A DNA stretch of 5,998 bases, taken from contig CANISA010000103.1 of the NCBI GenBank assembly GCA_947470005.1, positions 1-5,998 of the forward strand, given 5' to 3'. The notes under the pieces were generated by a model that saw only the letters and a list, made by a program, of their open reading frames with translations, ran no database searches and was not told the origin of the DNA. The position numbers and the translations under genes are program-made. Numbering within the stretch: position 1 is the first letter of the stretch; each line of letters begins with the position of its first letter. Positions 1 to 5,998 of the stretch are shown in pieces. Origin of the DNA: Legionellaceae bacterium. Its GTDB lineage: Bacteria; Pseudomonadota; Gammaproteobacteria; Legionellales; Legionellaceae.

Positions 1-1
1 C

Positions 2-613
2 AACCCTGTTCATTTGCTCTATGTTTTAGAGCGACAAATTGAGCAAGAACAACTGCCTCAAGAGACCCATGAGAAATACCTCACGTTTATCAAAGAATTC
101 CTCTCTCCAAAATACGTCGAATTTATTGGAAAAGAAATTCAAACTGCTTATTTGGAATCATATTCCGAATATGGACAGAATATTTTTGACCGCTACATCA
201 CGTATGCTGATTTTTGGATCCAAGATCAAGACTACCGGGATCCTGACACCGGAGAAATTTTTGACCGGTCCGCCCTCAACGCCGACTTGGAAAAAATTGA
301 AAAACCTGCAGGAATTTCAAATCCAAAAGATTTTCGTAACGAGGTTGTTAACTTTGTTTTACGCGCACGAGCAAACAATCACGGGAAAAATCCTCGATGG
401 AACAGTTATGAAAAGCTGAAATCCGTCATCGAGAAAAAGATGTTCACGAACACAGAAGATTTACTGCCTGTTATTTCCTTTAATGCCAAATCCACCGAGG
501 ACGACAAGAAAAAACACGCTGAATTTATAGCGCGCATGATGGACAAGGGATACACCGCCAAACAAGTTCGCTTGCTGTGTGAGTGGTACTTGCGTGTACG
601 TAAATCACAGTAA
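2..613 (+). CDS. prkA: PrkA family AAA+/serine protein kinase, C-terminal part (5' end outside window)
   Basis: The reading frame is open from base 2, so this is the last 203 residues of a protein that is about 640 residues in E. coli (YeaG). The N-terminal AAA+ ATPase part lies left of the window. The visible part matches the PrkA C-terminal domain almost word for word: LESYSEYGQNIFDRY at fragment residues 51-65, then FWIQDQ, DTGEIFDRSALNADLEKIEK, GISNPKDFRNEVVNFVLRAR, SYEKLKSVIEKKMF and the typical end RLLCEWYLRVRKSQ. The family is described as a eukaryote-like serine kinase, and in Bacillus as an AAA+ protease; in E. coli YeaG is needed to survive prolonged nitrogen starvation. It is soluble and cytosolic by composition. 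It ends 17 nt before the DUF444 gene and is surely the first visible gene of that operon. The TTG at 14 is internal to the gene and is not a start. Family assignment is very secure; enzymatic activity cannot be judged without the N-terminus. Confidence 0.96.
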   Translation, partial: NPVHLLYVLERQIEQEQLPQETHEKYLTFIKEFLSPKYVEFIGKEIQTAYLESYSEYGQNIFDRYITYADFWIQDQDYRDPDTGEIFDRSALNADLEKIEKPAGISNPKDFRNEVVNFVLRARANNHGKNPRWNSYEKLKSVIEKKMFTNTEDLLPVISFNAKSTEDDKKKHAEFIARMMDKGYTAKQVRLLCEWYLRVRKSQ

Positions 614-616
614 TAC

Positions 617-622
617 GGTGAG
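617..622 (+). promoter_or_regulatory. Ribosome binding site of the yeaH-type gene
   Basis: GGTGAG lies 8 nt before the ATG at 631, inside the 17-nt gap after the prkA stop. It supports the ATG at 631 as the start. The protein from there begins with the family N-terminus (IDRREN, then STVNRQRFLRRYK). No room for a separate promoter is left in the gap. Confidence 0.6.
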
Positions 623-630
623 TTCATACC

Positions 631-1896
631 ATGAGCCAATTGATTGATCGACGAGAAAATGCAGGTAAAAAAAGCACGGTTAACCGGCAACGCTTTTTGC
701 GGCGCTACAAAAATCAAATCAAACAAGCCGTCTCCGATGCCATCGGCAAACGAAGCATCACCGAAATTGATCGCGGCGAGCAAGTCACTCTCCCCACGAG
801 GGATCTTGCTGAACCTCGCTTTTCTCGAGGACAAGGAGGCAACGTCGAACGCGTTTTACCAGGCAACGACACGTTCAGCGAGGGTGACCGTATTAAGCGG
901 CCAAACAAAGAAAAACAGGACGGGAGCGGTGGTGACGCCAGCAACAGCGGTGAGGGTTCCGATGATTTTTCATTTGAATTATCTCGCGAAGAATTTTTAG
1001 AGTTGTATTTTGATGAGTTGGAGTTGCCTGATCTCATCAAAAAAGAATTAACCCAAATCAACACCTTCAAGACCATCCGAGCAGGCGTGACCACCAGTGG
1101 CATGCCCTCTAACATCAACATTCTACGGTCTTTGCGCCAAGCAACGGGCCGCCGAACGGCACTTGCCTCACCGTATAAACGAGAGTTACGTGAGACAGAA
1201 GAAGCGCTCGCTCAACTGATGACCCAACCCGTTCCTGATGAAATAGAACGGATCCGTTTGGAAGAGCGCGTTGCCTTCTTAAAAAAGAAAATTCATTCCG
1301 TGCCTTTTATTGATACGCTGGATCTTCGCTACAATAACCGCGTCCGTGTGCCCGCTCCATCCACCCAAGCCGTGATGTTTTGCATCATGGATGTTTCCGG
1401 CTCAATGGATGAAGCTAAAAAAGAAGTAGCTAAACGATTTTTTATCTTGCTGTACTTGTTTTTAACTAAAAATTATCAAAAAATTGAATTAGTTTTTATT
1501 CGACACCATACCTCGGCCAAAGAAGTCAGCGAAGACGACTTCTTCTACTCACGCGAAACCGGTGGAACCGTTGTTTCCAGTGCGCTCGAATTATTAAACC
1601 AAATCATCGCCAAACGTTATCATCCCAAAGCATGGAATATTTACGTCGCACAAGCCTCTGATGGTGATAACTGGAATGCTGACTCTCCTTATTGCCTTGA
1701 GTTACTACGAAACAAAATCATGCCGATGCTCCAATATTTTGCCTACATTGAGATCATGCCTCGCCACCATCAAAGTCTCTGGGAGATGTACCTCCAAGTC
1801 GCCAAGCAATACCCACAATTTGCTATGGAAAACATTGACACCGTTGCTGATATTTATCCCGTGTTTCGCGCACTATTCAAAAGGAAGACGGCATGA
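631..1896 (+). CDS. yeaH: DUF444 / UPF0229 family protein with von Willebrand A-like domain (YeaH)
   Basis: This is a complete 421-residue protein, close to the length of E. coli YeaH (about 427). The N-terminus STVNRQRFLRRYK (residues 15-27) is a family hallmark. Residues about 97-112 form a Gly/Ser/Asp-rich linker, as in the family. Then come VPFIDTLDLRYNNR (224-237) and a VWA-like domain with a MIDAS metal-site motif DVSGS (D254, S256, S258), the GGT turn with T313, and ASDGDN with D344. All the expected metal-site residues are therefore present. The end DIYPVFRALF is also typical. The biochemical role is not settled. VWA proteins commonly partner AAA+ ATPases, so an adaptor role for the PrkA protein encoded just upstream is a reasonable inference. 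It is cytosolic, with no signal peptide or membrane segment. Its stop codon overlaps the start of spoVR by 4 nt, suggesting translational coupling. Confidence 0.96.
   Translation: MSQLIDRRENAGKKSTVNRQRFLRRYKNQIKQAVSDAIGKRSITEIDRGEQVTLPTRDLAEPRFSRGQGGNVERVLPGNDTFSEGDRIKRPNKEKQDGSGGDASNSGEGSDDFSFELSREEFLELYFDELELPDLIKKELTQINTFKTIRAGVTTSGMPSNINILRSLRQATGRRTALASPYKRELRETEEALAQLMTQPVPDEIERIRLEERVAFLKKKIHSVPFIDTLDLRYNNRVRVPAPSTQAVMFCIMDVSGSMDEAKKEVAKRFFILLYLFLTKNYQKIELVFIRHHTSAKEVSEDDFFYSRETGGTVVSSALELLNQIIAKRYHPKAWNIYVAQASDGDNWNADSPYCLELLRNKIMPMLQYFAYIEIMPRHHQSLWEMYLQVAKQYPQFAMENIDTVADIYPVFRALFKRKTA
1881..1887 (+). promoter_or_regulatory. Ribosome binding site of spoVR, inside the end of yeaH
   Basis: AAGGAAG contains a strong AGGA core 7 nt before the ATG at 1893. 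It lies within the last codons of the upstream gene, whose TGA (1894-1896) shares bases with the spoVR ATG. This arrangement fixes the spoVR start and indicates coupled translation. Confidence 0.75.
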
Positions 1897-3431
1897 AGAA
1901 AAAAAAGCCCCTGTCCACCGGTGCTGAGTGGACGTTTGAACTCATTCAATCCTATGACTGCGAGATTGCACGTCTCGCACGCGATTTTAAACTTGACACG
2001 TACCCTAATCAGATTGAAATCATTTCAGCCGAGCAAATGATTGACTCCTATGCCTCCGTTGGCATGCCCATTGGATACCACCATTGGTCATTTGGAAAAC
2101 ATTTTGTCGGCGTTGAAAAAAGCTATCAGCGTGGAGAAATGGGGTTGGCTTACGAGCTAGTCATCAACTCTAATCCATGCATTGCCTATTTGATGGAAGA
2201 AAATACCATGGCGATGCAAGCCTTGGTCATTGCTCATGCCTGTTACGGACATAACTCTTTCTTTAAAAACAATTATTTATTTAAAATGTGGACATCGGCT
2301 GATGCGATCATTGATTACTTGGTCTTTGCCAGAAACTACGTCAGTGAATGCGAGGAGCTCCATGGCATCGACGCAGTAGAATCCATTCTCGATGCATGCC
2401 ATGCCCTCATGAATTACGGCGTCGACCGCTATAAACACCCGACCGAACTATCCATTCAAGAAGAAAAAATACGCCAACAAAACCGTGAAGCGTATATGCA
2501 ATCGCAAGTTAACGAATTATGGCGAACTATCCCCTCTCAGAAAGCACACGATGTGGCCCATCAACACCATCGTTTTCCGAGTGAACCACAAGAGAACATC
2601 CTCTATTTCATTGAGAAAAATGCACCCTTATTACAACCATGGCAACGCGAGCTGGTTCGAATTGTCAGAAAAATTGCTCAATATTTTTATCCTCAAGGCC
2701 AAACAAAAGTAATGAATGAAGGATGGGCATGCTTCTGGCACTACACGCTGATGCATGCGCTGTACGACGAAGGACTGGTTACTGATGAATTCATGCTGGA
2801 GATCTTAGCAAACCATACGGGTGTCATCATGCAGCCGGCTTATAATAGCCCCCACTTCAATGGCATCAATCCCTACAGCTTAGGCTATGGCATGATGCAA
2901 GACATCAAGCGAATATGTGAGGCGCCAACAGAAGAAGATAAGCGTTGGTTTCCTCTCTTGGCCAACACCGATTGGCTCACAAGCTTAGATACTGCGATGC
3001 GAAACTACAAAGATGAAAGTTTCATCGCACAGTATCTGTCTCCCCACCTGATGCGTGAATTGAAACTCTTTCATTTGGTCGACGATGATCAACATCCCGA
3101 ACTAAGGATCAATGCAATTCATGACGAGTCGGGTTACCTGCACGTACGCGAAGCCTTATCCAGGCAGTATAATTTGGGCAATGTGGAGCCTGATATCCAA
3201 GTTTTTTCTGTGGATTTAGAAGGCGATCGATCGCTCACCTTGCAATACATGCAACACAATCGAGTTCCTTTAGGAGCATCAACTCAACAAGTGTTAAAAT
3301 ACGTGCACACACTCTGGAAATTCCCCGTTATCATCCATGCGGTGAACCCCAAAGGCGATGTCACGGCCGAATATCGGTGTCCACCAGCCGACATTGCAAA
3401 ACACACGGTGCCTCGTGAGGTTAAAGCGTGA
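1893..3431 (+). CDS. spoVR: SpoVR family protein (YcgB-like)
   Basis: This is a complete 512-residue protein, nearly the same length as E. coli YcgB (about 510). Hallmarks in order are YHHWSFGK (62-69), ELVINSNPCIAYLMEEN (88-104), HACYGHNSFFKNN (115-127), NEGWACFWHY (275-284) followed by MHALYDEG, SPHFNGINPYSLGYGMM (319-335), and a C-terminal region with SVDLEGDRSLTL. The clustered His and Glu residues (H115, H120, E276, H283) look like a possible metal site, but the family has no agreed catalytic activity, so that is inference. The name comes from a Bacillus gene linked to spore cortex formation. In gammaproteobacteria, which do not sporulate, it belongs to the stress-linked PrkA/DUF444/SpoVR group. 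It is soluble. It is the last gene of the operon and faces the opposite-strand gene across about 150 nt. The start is set by the ATGA overlap and the ribosome site. Confidence 0.96.
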   Translation: MKKKKPLSTGAEWTFELIQSYDCEIARLARDFKLDTYPNQIEIISAEQMIDSYASVGMPIGYHHWSFGKHFVGVEKSYQRGEMGLAYELVINSNPCIAYLMEENTMAMQALVIAHACYGHNSFFKNNYLFKMWTSADAIIDYLVFARNYVSECEELHGIDAVESILDACHALMNYGVDRYKHPTELSIQEEKIRQQNREAYMQSQVNELWRTIPSQKAHDVAHQHHRFPSEPQENILYFIEKNAPLLQPWQRELVRIVRKIAQYFYPQGQTKVMNEGWACFWHYTLMHALYDEGLVTDEFMLEILANHTGVIMQPAYNSPHFNGINPYSLGYGMMQDIKRICEAPTEEDKRWFPLLANTDWLTSLDTAMRNYKDESFIAQYLSPHLMRELKLFHLVDDDQHPELRINAIHDESGYLHVREALSRQYNLGNVEPDIQVFSVDLEGDRSLTLQYMQHNRVPLGASTQQVLKYVHTLWKFPVIIHAVNPKGDVTAEYRCPPADIAKHTVPREVKA

Positions 3432-3579
3432 GGTAGCGGAGGTGTCGCGGTTGCTGGATGCTTTGGTCCCTCTGCGCGAACAATCCTAATATTGTCATTT
3501 ATTTTAAATAAAAAACAAGACGAGTGGGTTACCAAAATGACTACCGCTCTCGACACTGATGGAACAAAAAAAGTGTTTA
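3432..3579. other. Convergent intergenic region, no secure gene or terminator
   Basis: These 148 bases separate the end of spoVR from the end of the opposite-strand gene. A possible 7-bp stem with one G-U pair joins GCGGAGG (3436-3442) to CCTCTGC (3469-3475), with a 26-nt loop and no T-tract. An AT-rich patch lies at 3487-3515, and a run of seven As at 3566-3572 reads as T7 just past the stop of the minus-strand gene, without a good stem before it. A 26-codon plus-strand ORF at 3537-3617 starts here and runs into the 3' end of the opposite gene; it is treated as a low-confidence observation rather than a gene. Confidence 0.6.
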
Positions 3580-5358
3580 TTAAGAACTCAAATTCATTAC
3601 GCCAAGAGGCTCTATGACAACAGGAGCCAATCCGTTCGAGCTAAAAAAGGGACGAGTGTTCGACAGAACAGGGCGCCTGAGGAGCCCATCCAGCCTTGTC
3701 TCCCCTCCAAAACGAAGCGCATGATGAGGAAAGGTCGAATCAAACGCAAACGCTCGGATAACACATTCACGAAGATCGGGAGCACCCTGAAACGAAACGT
3801 ATTTTTGCGTCAGGTAATCCAGAAAACGTGCTTGGTCGTCAAGCGAAACATTCAGCTGTCCCAAACACGCCTCATTACTGGCTCTCGCTACATTATCTAA
3901 CGGAACGACATCAATCAGTGCATTCCATGCAGCATGAAGCGCGCTATGATTGTTATCATTGATCTGCCTACAAAAATGGGCCCTCACGTACTCGGCCAAC
4001 TCCTGTTTAATGGTCTCCTGCGTCAGTACACCCAATAAAGCATGTCCTGGAACGGATTGAAACAATCTGGCTCTGACGCCTTGGTCACAACTCGGCTTGT
4101 CCCCCTCGCCATCATCGTAAAACTCCATGATTGGACTGTTATCCCCATCATGAGGAACGTGGCCTGCCGCATCCACTTTTTCACGCGCATTATCCCAGTT
4201 ATGTGCTCGACCGATCATCGCTAATTCATTGAAAAAATGCGCAACCCGCGTGGCGACCGTGTGATCATTTGTCGGCGCCATGCCTTCATCTGACGCGGCT
4301 AAAAAAAGCATGCCAATGAGTGATTTATAACGATCAAAATCCGCCCATCTGACGCCAGGATCCCCTGAATATTGACAAACAAACAACGCATCAGGCGACA
4401 TCCATGGGTTAGGCGCACTTAAATAACGATAAGCGGTATGAACAGGGTGCTGATAATAAGCGTCCAGTGCGCTCACGCGCACGGCCCCTTGCAGGTCCAG
4501 CTCATTAAAATCATCCCATGTGAATGGCAATGCCTCGCCAGCTAAATCACGAACCGGATTTTGTTCATAACACACCGCTAACGCTTGCAAGACCCGCTGA
4601 AAACAGGGCTCAACGCCCCCTAATTCGATGATGCGAGGCTGATAGTGTGCCATGGCATCACCCAGCCGCCGTTCTTCCTCGGGCGATAATGCTCTCGTGG
4701 CGGACTCGTCATCATCAGCTAACGCCTCCAACTCGGACCAATCAGGCGCCTCAGCAACGGGTCGAGTAATCTCTTCCTGAAAGGCCGCCAAGGTGAGCGC
4801 GTTGGACAAGAGGAGCTCATCCAAGCGCAGATACAAGCCCCTTAAGTCTCTATGAGCAGCCACTGCATTAAAACGAGCCTGTGCGACATCAGGCCCCAAT
4901 AAGTCCACTTTTTGTAGAACAATCAGGACCTGCGCTAAATCCCATGGGCAAACATTTACCTCCGCCGTATGACGGTTAGCGTCGGCCTGCGCGCTGTCTA
5001 ACAAACCAGCAAATTGCAGCTCAATCAGGCATCTCGCTAAGCCTTTTGGGTCCACATGATTGAGAATAGCCTGAGCATTGGCCTTTGCCTGCACTCCATC
5101 CAGCAACTCATCTTCGAACGCATCATCAAGACCCGAGCGCAACTCTTTTAACGAGTGACGTGAAAGCACGTCTGAAATAATAGCTAGTATTTGCTCGCCC
5201 GTGACGAATAAACCTGAATGATCGAGCCGCGTCAGAACAGGACGCAGGCATTGTTGCTCGTCAGAATGACCGAGCACCGTCTGAAGAATATGGAATGCTT
5301 CTGCTTGCGTTAACGACCCAGCGGAAACCAGTTCAGGAAGCCTGCTCAAGAAGATCAT
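3580..5358 (-). CDS. Helical-repeat protein with conserved C-terminal domain, Legionellales-type, possible secreted effector
   Basis: I do not recognise a named gene. With the ATG at 5358 the protein has 592 residues. An in-frame TTG at 5370 follows directly on a stop codon (5371-5373), but that TTG contributes to the GGAG ribosome site, so the ATG is preferred. Residues about 1-200 form roughly six diverged helical repeats of about 35 residues; the clearest are 97-129 and 132-175, with the pattern DP..LA..L..LQ.AGLL...AQA. Residues 204-231 are an acidic linker. A conserved-looking C-terminal domain follows (about 232-560), with YYQHPVHTAYRYL from about 301, FFNELAMIGRAHNWD at 375-389 and GDKPSC ahead of RLFQSVPGH (ending at 439). 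From memory, similar repeats and this block occur in multidomain proteins of Legionella and relatives, some of them candidate Dot/Icm substrates. No signal peptide or membrane segment is visible. The C-terminus ends NLSS, with Leu at -3. Sampled lines are richer in GC (33/60, 31/60) than the prkA operon (25/60, 26/60). The protein is real by composition; the effector role is inference. Confidence 0.85.
   Translation of the reverse strand: MIFLSRLPELVSAGSLTQAEAFHILQTVLGHSDEQQCLRPVLTRLDHSGLFVTGEQILAIISDVLSRHSLKELRSGLDDAFEDELLDGVQAKANAQAILNHVDPKGLARCLIELQFAGLLDSAQADANRHTAEVNVCPWDLAQVLIVLQKVDLLGPDVAQARFNAVAAHRDLRGLYLRLDELLLSNALTLAAFQEEITRPVAEAPDWSELEALADDDESATRALSPEEERRLGDAMAHYQPRIIELGGVEPCFQRVLQALAVCYEQNPVRDLAGEALPFTWDDFNELDLQGAVRVSALDAYYQHPVHTAYRYLSAPNPWMSPDALFVCQYSGDPGVRWADFDRYKSLIGMLFLAASDEGMAPTNDHTVATRVAHFFNELAMIGRAHNWDNAREKVDAAGHVPHDGDNSPIMEFYDDGEGDKPSCDQGVRARLFQSVPGHALLGVLTQETIKQELAEYVRAHFCRQINDNNHSALHAAWNALIDVVPLDNVARASNEACLGQLNVSLDDQARFLDYLTQKYVSFQGAPDLRECVIRAFAFDSTFPHHALRFGGETRLDGLLRRPVLSNTRPFFSSNGLAPVVIEPLGVMNLSS
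4759..5358 (-). repeat. Region encoding about six diverged 35-residue helical repeats
   Basis: Lining up the first 200 residues gives units that each carry two amphipathic helices and a turn: a leucine-rich L..VL..L..AGL segment, then a Q.....A....H segment. The best pair is KGLARCLIELQFAGLLDSAQ and DLAQVLIVLQKVDLLGPDVAQ. The first, third and last units are strongly diverged. The repetition is at the protein level only; no direct DNA repeat of useful length is visible, so the units are old or under selection for shape rather than sequence. Confidence 0.6.
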
Positions 5359-5364
5359 CAACGT

Positions 5365-5368
5365 CTCC
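5365..5368 (-). promoter_or_regulatory. Ribosome binding site of the helical-repeat gene
   Basis: On the minus strand GGAG is followed by six bases (ACGTTG) and then ATG at 5358. The alternative TTG start at 5370 supplies the first G of this site and has no comparable site at a proper distance upstream. The site therefore favours the ATG. Confidence 0.6.
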
Positions 5369-5394
5369 AATTAATGGTGCAAGGGATGAGCCAG

Positions 5395-5417
5395 AAAACA
5401 CAACCTTTAGGCTTGTG
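5395..5417 (-). terminator. Possible weak intrinsic terminator after rpoH
   Basis: Read on the minus strand, CACAA, a bulged G and CC pair with GGTTGTG across a four-base TAAA loop, and the stem is followed directly by TTTT and then C. The hairpin begins one base after the rpoH stop codon. With seven pairs, a bulge and only four Ts it would be inefficient, so it may attenuate rather than end transcription into the downstream repeat-protein gene 60 nt away. Confidence 0.45.
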
Positions 5418-5418
5418 C

Positions 5419-5998
5419 CTACTCTAAGTACTGGCGTAATTTCTTCATTGCATTTTTTTCTAACTGCCGCACACGTTCAGCAGAAATGTCATATTGATCG
5501 GCCAGTGCATGGAGTGTGATGGCCTTATCATCAAGAAGCCAGCGCTGTTTTAAAATATCTTGGCTCCTCGGATCCAGGCGCGCTAAGGCAAGCTGCAATT
5601 TTTCACTGTTTTGAAAACCACTGTCCGCTTGCTCAATCAAATACGCGGGATCGCCGTTTGGATCGTCCAAATAACGGGCAGGAACGGCCTGGTAGGCCTG
5701 ATCATCATCGGAGTCATCCGCGTCAAATGAAGCATCAATTGCATTTAAACGCTGCTCCATCACGCGAACATCTTTCGGTGTCACGCCTAAATCTTTCGCC
5801 ACAGCATCAATTTCTTCTGCGTTAAACCAACCTAAGCGTTTTTTCATTTGGCGCAGGTTAAAAAATAATTTTCGCTGGGCTTTTGTGGTAGCTACTTTCA
5901 CAATGCGCCAATTTTTTAAAACAAATTCGTGGATTTCTGCTTTGATCCAGTGCACGGCAAACGAGGCCAAACGTACACCCATCTTCGGGTCGAAGCGC
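5419..5998 (-). CDS. rpoH: RNA polymerase heat-shock sigma factor RpoH (sigma-32), C-terminal part (5' end outside window)
   Basis: The frame is open to the right edge, where [21 protein letters not shown] matches the end of sigma region 2 of E. coli sigma-32 ([21 protein letters not shown]). About 192 residues of an expected 280-290 are visible, so the first 90 or so are missing. The RpoH-specific box QRKLFFNLR follows shortly after VKVATTKA and separates RpoH from RpoD and RpoS. Next come the region 3 segment ([19 protein letters not shown]) and an acidic stretch (DADDSDDD). Region 4 includes [13 protein letters not shown] and the helix-turn-helix [25 protein letters not shown]. The protein directs RNA polymerase to heat-shock promoters (chaperones and proteases); in E. 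coli it is controlled by DnaK and FtsH. The ATG at 5982 is internal, not the start. rpoH is usually beside ftsX in gammaproteobacteria; that side would be off the right edge. Confidence 0.97.
   Translation of the reverse strand, partial: [192 protein letters not shown]

Noticed and set aside
406..1121. Two minus-strand ORFs (142 and 135 codons) opposite prkA and the DUF444 gene
   Set aside because: They lie antisense to genes of certain identity, have shadow-like composition (many Ser, Arg, Cys) and no recognisable domain.
3463..3492. Possible plus-strand sigma-70 promoter, TTGGTC, 18 nt, TAATAT
   Set aside because: Only 3/6 and 4/6 matches to consensus in an AT-rich stretch, and nothing secure lies downstream on that strand.
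3498..3514. AT-only inverted repeat (TTTATTT / AAATAAA) between the convergent genes as a bidirectional terminator
   Set aside because: The stem has only A-T pairs and a single-base loop, so it would not form a stable terminator hairpin.
3284..3556. A 90-codon minus-strand ORF over the end of spoVR and the intergenic region
   Set aside because: Most of it is antisense to the conserved SpoVR C-terminus, and the sequence has no family resemblance.
3566..3572. Seven As (T7 on the minus strand) after the stop of the repeat-protein gene as a terminator
   Set aside because: Only a 4-bp stem (GAAT/GTTC with a T-G pair) can be drawn before it, within the coding end; not enough to call a terminator.
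3559..3900. A 113-codon plus-strand ORF opposite the 3' end of the repeat-protein gene
   Set aside because: It is Lys/Arg-rich shadow sequence antisense to a clearly protein-like gene, without a good ribosome site.
5368..5370. TTG at 5370 as the start of the repeat-protein gene
   Set aside because: It follows directly on a stop codon and overlaps the GGAG site that properly serves the ATG at 5358.
1..5998. Insertion sequence, CRISPR array, tRNA or attachment site around the accessory gene
   Set aside because: No transposase-like frame, spaced direct repeats, tRNA cloverleaf or flanking direct repeats could be seen on either strand.

Overview
The window looks like chromosome of a gammaproteobacterium, most likely a member of the Legionellales (Legionella, Coxiella, Berkiella and relatives). 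The gammaproteobacterial part rests on very close resemblance of four genes to E. coli prkA/yeaG, yeaH, ycgB and rpoH. The Legionellales part rests on one gene: a protein with the short helical repeats (LA..L..LQ.AGLL...AQA) and a C-terminal block that I associate from memory with proteins of that order. No search was possible, so the order-level assignment is an inference.

Layout. Positions 2-3431 (+ strand) hold a tight three-gene operon: the 3' end of prkA (AAA+/serine kinase family), a complete yeaH-type DUF444 gene (von Willebrand A-like fold), and a complete spoVR/ycgB gene. The gaps are 17 nt and then a 4-nt ATGA overlap, so co-transcription and translational coupling are likely. Positions 3432-3579 are a short convergent intergenic stretch without a convincing gene or terminator. 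Positions 3580-5358 (- strand) hold a 592-residue repeat protein of unknown function, the accessory-looking gene of the window. Positions 5419-5998 (- strand) hold the C-terminal two thirds of rpoH, the heat-shock sigma factor, whose 5' end lies beyond the right edge. A small hairpin followed by four Ts lies directly after the rpoH stop and may separate it from the repeat protein.

How the genes work together. PrkA, the DUF444 protein and SpoVR form a widely co-conserved stress and stationary-phase module. In E. coli yeaG-yeaH is a two-gene operon linked to starvation survival and ycgB is elsewhere; here all three are joined. RpoH is a separate core stress regulator on the opposite strand. The repeat protein shares neither sequence nor evident pathway with either group. 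Its architecture (helical repeats, acidic linker, conserved C-terminal domain, no signal peptide or membrane segment) would fit a cytosolic protein or a type IV-secreted host-interaction protein.

Nothing here is a CRISPR array, transposon, tRNA or rRNA. The most interesting item is the repeat protein.
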